Shown: positions 56,414 through 64,000 of the stretch, in pieces
How positions within the stretch are numbered: position 1 is the stretch's first letter
Layout of the letters: every line of letters begins with the position of its first letter
Assembly: GCA_036346225.1 (NCBI GenBank)
Contig: JARFIW010000999.1
Span: forward strand, 3,579,001-3,643,000
DNA length: 64,000 bases
DNA from: Platerodrilus igneus
Lineage: Eukaryota > Arthropoda > Insecta > Coleoptera > Lycidae
Direction of reading: 5' to 3'
The notes under the pieces: model-generated
Databases searched by the model: none
Told to the model about the DNA's origin: nothing
The model's input: the letters and a program-made list of their open reading frames with translations, nothing else
Translations under genes and position numbers: made by a program

Positions 56414-56886
56414 ATAATATGTTATGGTAAGACTTAAGCAACGAATCGCTGCCAACATGCCAGACCGCTACCTAATTGTGAGTTATGTCATGGTGACGTT
56501 TATTAAATTATATGTTATGGTAAGGCTTAAGCAACGAAACGCTACCAACATGCCAGACCGCTACCTAATTGTGAGTTGTGTCCTGGTGACGTTTATTAAA
56601 TTATATGTTATGGTAAGGCTTAAAGCAACGAAACGCTACCCACATGCCAGACCGCTACCTAATTGTGAGTTATGTCATGGTGACGTTTATTAAATTATAT
56701 GTTATGGTAAGGCTTAAGCAACGAATCGCTACCAACATGCCAGACCGCTACCTAATTGTGAGTTATGTCATGGTGACGTTTATTAAATTATATGTTATGG
56801 TAAGGCTTAAGCAACGAATCGCTACCAACATGCCAGACCGCTAACTAATTGTGAGTTATGTCCTGGTGACATTTAGTTAACTGATT
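56414..56886 (+). repeat. Tandem array, 5 copies of a 93-bp unit
   Basis: Successive GTTATGGTAA starts at 56,421, 56,514, 56,607, 56,701 and 56,794 give periods of 93, 93, 94 and 93. Copies are about 95% identical. Since 93 = 31 codons, frames stay open and give a repeated peptide (VMVRLKQR..NMPDRYLIVS). A single inserted A in copy 3 shifts the frame, which argues against coding. Confidence 0.95.
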
Positions 56887-56904
56887 TTACTTTTTTTTTT
56901 GTTT

Positions 56905-57230
56905 TGTTTTCGAACTTACTTAAAGTCGGTTTGACGCAGCTCTAAATTCTTTTCTATTCTGAGCTAGTCTAAAAAGGTCTACATACCCTTCACAACCTAA
57001 ATCTCTAATAATTTGACTAATATAGCTTTGTTTAGGCCTTCCTACTCTATTTTTATTTGGTAGTCTATAATCTAAGACTTTACTAAATAGTCCCTCATGT
57101 CTTAACTGGTGCCCTATCATTCTATCTCTCCTGACCTTCAATTGTTTCCACATACAGGGATCCTCACCTATCCTTCTATAAACTTCCTCGTTTGTTACTC
57201 TATTTTTAATATATAATTTTAATTACCTCG
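56905..57230 (-). pseudogene. RTE-like LINE 3' end, copy B
   Basis: Minus strand reads RVTNEEVYRRIGEDP (about 57,170-57,210), then MWKQLKVRRDRMIGHQLRHE (from 57,153), GRPKQSYISQIIRDLGCEGY and LFRLAQNRKEFRAAS, ending at 56,920. This is the carboxy-terminal region of RTE-like endonuclease-RT proteins, longer and better kept than copy A and clearly of the same family. Non-functional without endonuclease and RT. Confidence 0.82.
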
Positions 57231-58795
57231 GCTACCTTAGTTTTTAATTACGCACGGAGCTTGCGACAATACGACAAACAAAGACTTTAAATATACCTTC
57301 TACCTCTACTTCCTGTCTCCTTAAACCAAAACACCACTAAGCACAATTATTATAATATTCTCAAAAATATTTATAATGTATGAAAAGTTAGGAATTCTCT
57401 AAATAGAACTTTATTTTAATAATTGAATAAAAATTGTTTTAATATTTATCATTCCTAAAGTTAATCAAAATCCAGCAAAAATCACCCTTATTATTATTAT
57501 CTGAAGCCCCATGAACGTGCATTCAACTTCTTTAAAAATTTACGTAATTTATAACGTGTATTAAAAAAGCGATTTTTGTTGACCCTCACATAAAATTTTC
57601 ATGAAAAAAATTTTTAATTTATTCAAATTAGAAATATACAACAAAATATTTACAAATAAAAATAAAAAAACATTCAGATTGGCTAACCTGTTGTTTCCAG
57701 CTCGAATCAGTCCCTGGACCAACTGCTCCCGTATTCAGCTTAGCGATTTAATACTCCCACAATGTTGAATCCAGATCTGCTTTAGATATGGTCTGCATTT
57801 TTCTTAGCATAGCTTTAAATTATTTTAGCGTCCTTTGTTAAATTTTCTGGTAATTAATAATGGAATTAAATGCTTGTAGCATTTCCTCCTTTGATCCAGT
57901 AATTATTCAGAGTCCTTTTTATTAAAGTTAATATTAGAATTTAAATTAAAACAACTTTTAGTTACTTACGTTTTTAAAGGGCTAAAACGACAAATCTCTA
58001 TTAATTTTTCACAATTACCCTTGTATTATTTATTACTTCACAATAAAACACTTCTAGTTCTTTCACGTAAATATTTTCTTTTAAGTGATGTGGACTAAGC
58101 CTTAATTTATGTTGAACTGATTTGTTTACAAATCCGATCGTATTAAAAGGATTGCCTATCTACTGACAAGAGCAGGGTTTACTATTATACGTGATTCTTA
58201 CATACCAGGTTTTGGGTCTTTCTATCGATTTTATTGTATATTGAAATCCACGCGCTGATTTCGGGATGTAGGACTTCAAGTTAATGCATTGGTTCTATTG
58301 GAATTTCTCATTTCAAGATCACGTAAATTATTGTTTGTACAAAAAATTTGATGAACTTTGCTTTTATCGCCATGCCATGTTAATTTGTAATCTACCAGGT
58401 GTTGAATTTTTACTTTCCTCAACAGGTATTCTTTAATATAATTTATGTATTAAATTATATGCGTTTTCTATTACGCATTTTTAAACCTGCATGTTCAATT
58501 GAGATTTCTGGCGTAATGATGATGCATTATTCATGCGCATTGTGTTTTAACTTTCACTCACGTTATCTTATGACTTGCCAAATTGTGTATTTATTCAAAT
58601 CTTCTAAGTACTTTTTATTTTTTAAATTAATTATGACTATGGTTCATATACAGGGTATTGTCATTTACCTTTCTGCCTAACCGTTGTATTTCTTATTTTT
58701 TTCGTAGAAATGTCTAGTTTTCTGCGCCCTTATGTTGTTTTAATCAAGTGCACTATACTAGCGGTCCTATCTACCCTTAAATGACCTTATTAACA
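57231..58795. other. Unassigned AT-rich stretch
   Basis: No supported gene or repeat. The open frame 58,399-58,680 has hydrophobic runs but no recognisable family. Confidence 0.4.
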
Positions 58796-58798
58796 CAG

Positions 58799-58832
<34 letters not shown>

Positions 58833-58838
58833 CCGTGA
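58796..58838. repeat. (TA)n bounded by inverted CACAGCAA / TTGCCGTG
   Basis: CACAGCAA, 15 TA units, then TTGCCGTGATC: a TA array closed on both sides by near-complementary 8-mers. Confidence 0.8.
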
Positions 58839-60159
58839 TCTCACCCCAAAATTCGCAAACGAAGCTTTTCAAATTGAGCCCCAGCGTTGGGCCGTCATAA
58901 AATTTCCGTGGAAGTCGGGACAGTCTCTGGATTCTCTATTAAAATTCGCTTCCGCTTCTAAAAATCATTCGAGCCCCACGAATTGGGCATCATAAAATTG
59001 CCATGGAACTTACAAAAATTCGGAACTGAAGCTCTTATATCGGTACTTTACCTGGGTTAACATAAAAGTTTTCCAAAAAAATATAAAATTTCAAAAAAAA
59101 ATTCCTTACCCTTTTATTTTGCCTTCGAAATCCTTCAGCTTCCCTGGCTAGCTCAGCTGTGCCTCTTCTCTAATACCTAAATTGACAGACATATCTCTTT
59201 CACACTCGCACACCATTCAATAAAATCACCAAAAAATACAACAATCATACAACTTTTTATTTACACATATTAACAGATAAATCATATTCACATGTGTTAA
59301 AAACAGTTAGATACAATAATTATAAACTCAAACTATGATATGTTTTAAAGTCCTTAATTTACTAATGATTTTTAAACAAATTCATTGAGATATGAGTAGA
59401 TGGGCCCCACATGTTACCCTAAATTGACTTCACACTGGAGTATGGTAAACTCATTATAACCCAATTTATTTTGTATATGCCTTTTAAACCTTGCATAAAA
59501 TAAAACCAAAATTTACAGACCCGTTTACCCTTTACAATTCAATTTTTATTCTTACTAAATTTTGCATGTTCTAAATACAATATTATACAATAAATTATAC
59601 AATATTTAACATCAATAAATTGTCCAGTACATGTATCTTTCACCACAAATCTCTACAACCATAAATATGCCACCAAAAAAAATCAACCACACAGCGCAAA
59701 CTTTCACAATGTTTATAAAGCAACAGAAATTTCAAATAAATTACCTGGAGAATTCTTCAGGCTTTTTTCCCGTCGGAGATGAGGGACAGAACACCCCTCG
59801 GTGTTGTTTTGATTTACTGCGCTACTCAGCGGATCCCTAGGCCTCTACTATCCGCTACCTCTGTAAGCTATGCGCCTCGTCTCACAGTACCATTCCATAT
59901 ATCATGCTTACAAACTCGATTACTTGTGGTGCTTATCCCCATATAACATGCTTCCATTTAAGGATTTTTGTGTTTGTAGTAGCGAGACATTTATTAATTT
60001 AAAATGCACTATTCGTACTTCACGTCAATAATTAGAGGTCCGCTACTACTGTTTCATACTTGCAACCACTATATTCACACATACTCACAGAAAGCTTTAC
60101 TGTTATGGTGGCCTGAATCGGCATTCAGCACTTTATCAAAGTAAAGGAATATAGAAGAC

Positions 60160-60194
60160 AAGAGAACGTAAATAACTTAGGTTGGGTATTTATA
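60160..60194 (-). promoter_or_regulatory. Core promoter of X4 (TATA + TTCTCTT)
   Basis: Minus-strand TATAAATA (60,194 to 60,187) with GTTCTCTT 27 bp downstream. Confidence 0.6.
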
Positions 60195-60876
60195 TTCACC
60201 CCAAAACCCCCCTAGTGGACGCGCTTCCTGCAAAAAGCTTATTTTCGAAACGAATTCTACAAATTTTGAATATAACCGACGCTTAATTCCGCAAATTTCT
60301 CCCGCCGTGCTTGTTGTATACTTCAAATTCGTTTACAACCCTCGCGTGTGCATTCGTTTTTAACACTGTTGACTTTCGACCAATGACAGAGTTTTCTGTC
60401 GTCACCCAAACTCCTCCTAAACGCTATGCATCTCAGTTCTACGCATGTTTTATACATGTTTGCTGTGTCGTTCAAAACCCCACTTGAGTTACAGAAAATC
60501 GATATTGGTGACATCCCATCTCAACTCCACGTGTACATGGTACGTGTATTTTCAATTCCTTGCTTGCTTTATATCTGTCTCTATCTTTTGTATATAACCG
60601 ATTGTGCATTTCCCTCGCTCCTTAAGATATTTGTTACCCTAGTTGTTTATATCAAACTGACGGTTGAAAATATTTTCTATGAAATCCTATGTTAACATAC
60701 GCTCGACTTCTTTAAATGTAACCTTTTAAAACGCAGGTGTTTCTGTTAATTATCGACCGTTTTGAACATAACAATTCCTAGACTTCTACTTCTTGATAAA
60801 CTGACGTAGGCTTTTACAACGAATACATTTGCCTTGGAAATATTGATTTTCTTACACAGCACGTTCCGTTTTGCTC

Positions 60877-60878
<2 letters not shown>

Positions 60879-60922
<44 letters not shown>
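60879..60922. repeat. (TA)n microsatellite upstream of the X4 promoter
   Basis: About 20 TA units with one C. It lies about 0.7 kb before the X4 promoter, matching the TA array of X3. Confidence 0.9.
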
Positions 60923-60925
<3 letters not shown>

Positions 60926-60927
<2 letters not shown>

Positions 60928-63900
60928 TATTAGAAAATGATTTAAAAGATATCAGAGGGTAAACACATTAGTTTACCACTCCTATCAATGTTCCTAAGTT
61001 TAAAACTGACTACAATAAAATGAGGATTGATAAGTAATTACTAGTTAAACTAGGGTAAAATGCTATTTACTGGTAGTAAAGCGTTTGAGATTTAAAAGAA
61101 GCATTTTGGTTAACTGTTCTTCAATAAAACGTTTATCTAATGTAATTCCAACTGAATGAGCTTCGGTTGATTGTTTGTAAATTTCATGTTAACTGTTTGA
61201 TGGATACTCTAGTTCATTAATTAATTAATGTACCATAATACCTGTAGGAGAATTTATTTTAGCATGTTTAGTTAGCATTAAGTAATTGTAAGATTTGTGA
61301 AATGTCAACCAATAATAATAGTATAAGTGACACAAGTATCTAGCTGTTCCAAAATAAGAAGTATACATAATGATGAAAGATCAATGAGTGTAGTTCTTGA
61401 ATTTTTGTAAATAGTTGGCAAGTGGTAATTTTTGATAAAATCTCCGAGGTGATAAGTGTTTAAAAAATAAGTAGTTGATTTTAAAAATTTTTGATGAATC
61501 TGTAACGTGCATTTTTGGTGGCCTAACATTTTTAGTCTACTTAATTCTTAAAATACATCGTTTTTGGATCGCGGTTTGTATAAAGTAAATACTTCCGCCT
61601 AGTTTTCAGATTGATATGCAAGTTGACTCGCCGGTATTAATTTTAAAAGATGATTTAGTTGTAAATTGGAATACTCGTAAAATTACTTTCCACTTGTCAT
61701 TAATAAATAATCTCGCTGTAATTAATATGTGGATATACAGTCTAGGTAGGCGATCAGAAGTTGTACTAGTAGGATTAGATATAAACAAAAAAGGGTCGTT
61801 TTTTGCTTCTTGCTTGCGAGATGTCAAAAAATCAAGTGTAAGATACGGTTTTTCTGGTTGAACTAAGAGTGGTAGAGTTGGTGAAACTTGACGCACGTGT
61901 GTTCGAAGAACTTTCGACGTACGGATTTAGTGCTTACGCGTGTCTACTAAACGTTTTTAGTCGTCTTTCTTATGGAAAAAAAACCGTAGAACTAACTGTC
62001 GCGGAGTCGTAGTTGGTCTTTGATTCCGATATAGGAATTACGTTCAAGATACTGTTTCGTTCTGCTTTTAACTCGATGCACGCGGGTTTTAAGGACATGG
62101 TTACGGACTCCCTTTAGTGATACATGTGCTTTACTTATTATGGCTCTTGTTGTTTGCTTGGTCTGGTGATATTTAAACTGTGACCGACTACCGGTATACA
62201 AAAGTAGTGGTTGAAGTTCCTCGCTGCTTTTTGTATGGTTATGCAACTAATATACCTAGTTCCTTCGCGTGATAAGGTCCGCTGCTAACCCCAGTGACAT
62301 CAGTCAGTGTGATTAGGGTAAGTTGTGATAAGTTCCATCAACACCCTCACAGTCTAGGGTGCAGTGCTTCGTTAGTGTCAGACATCGTGGATCTCACACT
62401 GCAATGGCAAGGAAGCGGTACTGAAGAACTTTGTGTAAGTTGCACTATTTCCTATTTGTTCTTACTGTAAATATCTAACCGTTGTTTTTGCAATATTCCT
62501 TGTCGTTCTGATACCTTTTCCATAGACTTGCCCGCTATTTAATAACAAAAAAAAAGAAAGAACAATCAACCCTACTGAAGGACTCGGAACAATTGTGCTT
62601 ATCTACTTATTGATGTCTTTGCTAAAAATTTTACTAAATTACTTAGAGTGATTATGTCTTACCTATTTATATTTTTTTTGTTACATTTTACCTGAATTAT
62701 GTTTAATTGGTGGGTGATGAAACGTTTCTGCTACTCCCCAATATGGCCTCACTTTGTACTCAGAATTTTTCTGTACTGCTATTACTGTTGTTAGATTATA
62801 GAGTTTATCTAAACAGTTGCTCTTATTTATTCTATAAAGTACTGAACATTTTATACTTGATCCATAGGCTATGCTTTTTTCCCTGTTTCAGGTTTGCAGG
62901 ACTAATTTGTTTTTCTTTCAGGTTTACTATTCTAATTTCTCTATGGCAGGTACTGGTACTAACTCCTGACAGCCGCGTCCCTTCTAGATTGGTCTGCTTT
63001 CTACAACCCCCCCTACTCTCCGATTGAGCCCGGTCACTGTTGTTTTCTTGGATTTTCTTTGGTTACGTACGGCTACGAGCCAACGTGACATAACTTTGAC
63101 GCACAACGTGGCGTCTACTAGAAATACGTAACAAAAAGACGTTTTTATTGGGAGCTTGTAATTGTATTTTAAAAAAGAGAAAAAATATATATGTTTAAAA
63201 TTTATCCCTTTTATTTGATCATCGTAATATTGGAGCTATATAAAGAATTTAATATTTGTGGAAGACTATTCGTGCTTCATATAATAAGTTACAAAGGTTT
63301 TATACAACTGTGTGCAGTTAATAAGAGTGATTCCAGTTATAGCGAACAAAGGGTCATCTTTAGTGTTGGTGAAGAATAGCATCACTGAGCTTCGAATAAT
63401 TTACAGTAGTTTCCCAGTCTAACAGGACAACATTCTGTTTATATGTGGTCGTGTATTCCAAGAATACATATTCATATAGCGGATTCTAAGTATACTGCTG
63501 CTGAGTTATTATTTTATTAGTCGTAGAACATAAAATAGAGTGAATGTAATAAAAACATAAAATTAAAACTTACTTTCCACAGGTATTAACTGCAAGCGTT
63601 CGCAATGCAATTTTGTTTTATCCTGTAAAGAGGTCCATTTAAGCAACTCAAGCGACTTCGGTGGAATTACAGGTATTTAAAATTAATCTTTGTATAAGCA
63701 CCATTTAAAGATATTTGTTAGTGATTTGAATCTCAAACATCTATCTAAATTATACATTTGGGATTATATTTATGAATCCTTAAAAATAATAACAAATAAC
63801 GCCACATCTACACTGCGAGAGGTTAAGTGAAGTTAATTAGACGACGCTTTATGTGGAAGTGCGTAATGTGCCTGTAAAACGACCTAAGCCCACGTTGTTT

Positions 63901-64000
63901 TACAGAGTAGAAATATCTTGATATAATAATTCCTGAGAGTGAGTTTCAAAATCCGTAGCATAAATAAACACAATTTTTCCTTTATTTAATTTTACACAAA
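60926..64000. other. Unassigned terminal stretch
   Basis: 3 kb without a supported gene. TTTGACGCACAACGTGGCGT at about 63,097 resembles a plus-strand primer-binding site, and GTGTAAGTTGC near 62,432 a splice-donor-like site. Another eroded X-like copy may therefore lie at 62-63.1 kb. This is weak. Open frames at 61,606-61,896, 62,707-63,027 and elsewhere show no domain. Confidence 0.35.

Larger units (their letters stand above)
58840..60925 (-). repeat. Dispersed family X, copy X4 (reverse orientation)
   Basis: Read on the minus strand it carries, in the order of X2 and X3: CAATATCGATTTTCTGTAA, GTCATTGGTCGAA, AAATAAGCTTTTTG, the TATA promoter, an AATAAATG signal (around 59,990), CATCTCCGACGGGAAAAAAG and CTCCAGGTAA (around 59,735), GGGTAAACGGGTCT (around 59,523), CAATTTAGGGTAAC and GGCCCATCTACT. 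It then has two primer-binding-site-like motifs (58,969-58,997 and 58,876-58,903) within a ~93-bp duplication (GAGCCCCA...TTGGGC). Confidence 0.75.

Noticed and set aside
56414..56886. CRISPR-like array or repeat protein
   Set aside because: The 93-bp units are contiguous with no spacers, the DNA is eukaryotic, and a one-base insertion in copy 3 breaks the peptide frame. It is a tandem repeat.
1..64000. Host protein-coding genes, tRNA or rRNA genes
   Set aside because: No multi-exon structure with a recognisable product, and no cloverleaf with internal A/B boxes or rRNA sequence, could be supported by reading. A tRNA scan and RNA-seq mapping would be decisive.

Overview
This window is eukaryotic nuclear DNA, most likely from an arthropod and probably an insect. 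It is AT-rich, has long non-coding stretches, and holds a mix of transposons typical of insect genomes (Gypsy, BEL/Pao, RTE-like, Tx1-like, Jockey/R1-like and RNase H-bearing LINEs, piggyBac). I found no convincing host gene, rRNA or tRNA. The species cannot be named from the sequence. Almost everything recognisable is a transposable element, in layers of different age and often nested.

Layout. 1-3850 (-): a very decayed Jockey/R1-type LINE with ORF1, endonuclease and RT traces. 4.3-7 kb: a foldback with a 7-bp tandem core, a degenerate minisatellite and TA arrays. 9.0-10.5 kb: copy X1 of a non-coding dispersed family X. 11.7-13.5 kb (+): the 3' half of a LINE with RT and RNase H, ending at a CA microsatellite. 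13.66-21.33 kb (+): a nearly full-length Tx1-like LINE (ORF1 with a CCHC knuckle; ORF2 with endonuclease, RT and a C-terminal zinc finger). It lies between two (AC)n arrays and is interrupted by a 1.79-kb insertion and an in-frame (TA)n. 23.2 kb: a foldback. 23.9-24.96 kb (-): a Gypsy integrase remnant. 24.96-26.49 kb (-): an internally deleted piggyBac with TTAA duplications. 26.8-27.33 kb (-): a BEL/Pao gag fragment next to its primer-binding site. 28.2-32.05 kb: element Z1, split by a rearranged RTE-like LINE.

32.5-36.7 kb: repeat P2 and X2. 38.7-39.0 kb: an LTR-retrotransposon 3' end. 41,841-47,508 (-): a young full-length Gypsy element with about 97.5% identical 567-bp LTRs and a CTAC duplication, whose pol lacks the reverse transcriptase domain and whose leader carries a roughly 0.5-kb foldback. 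47.5-49.3 kb: a second RTE-like fragment and Z2. 50.0-53.3 kb: X3. 55.4-57.2 kb: repeat Y2, two RTE-like 3' ends and a 5 x 93-bp tandem array. 58.8-61 kb (-): X4. 61-64 kb: unrecognised.

How the parts relate. None of the coding elements is intact, so activity here would depend on proteins supplied from elsewhere. Non-autonomous forms dominate: a Gypsy without RT, a piggyBac without its catalytic core, and a LINE without its RT core. The most interesting unexplained signal is family X. It has at least three clear copies and one weaker one, without coding capacity, sharing a TATA box, a CTCTCTT-type start-site motif 26-27 bp downstream, and a primer-binding-site-like motif 1.0-1.26 kb further on. 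This looks like the 5' part (long LTR plus leader) of an undescribed LTR retrotransposon. Paralogous empty sites inside the window (Z2 for the RTE-like insertion, the first tandem unit for the Gypsy insertion) fix several insertion boundaries.
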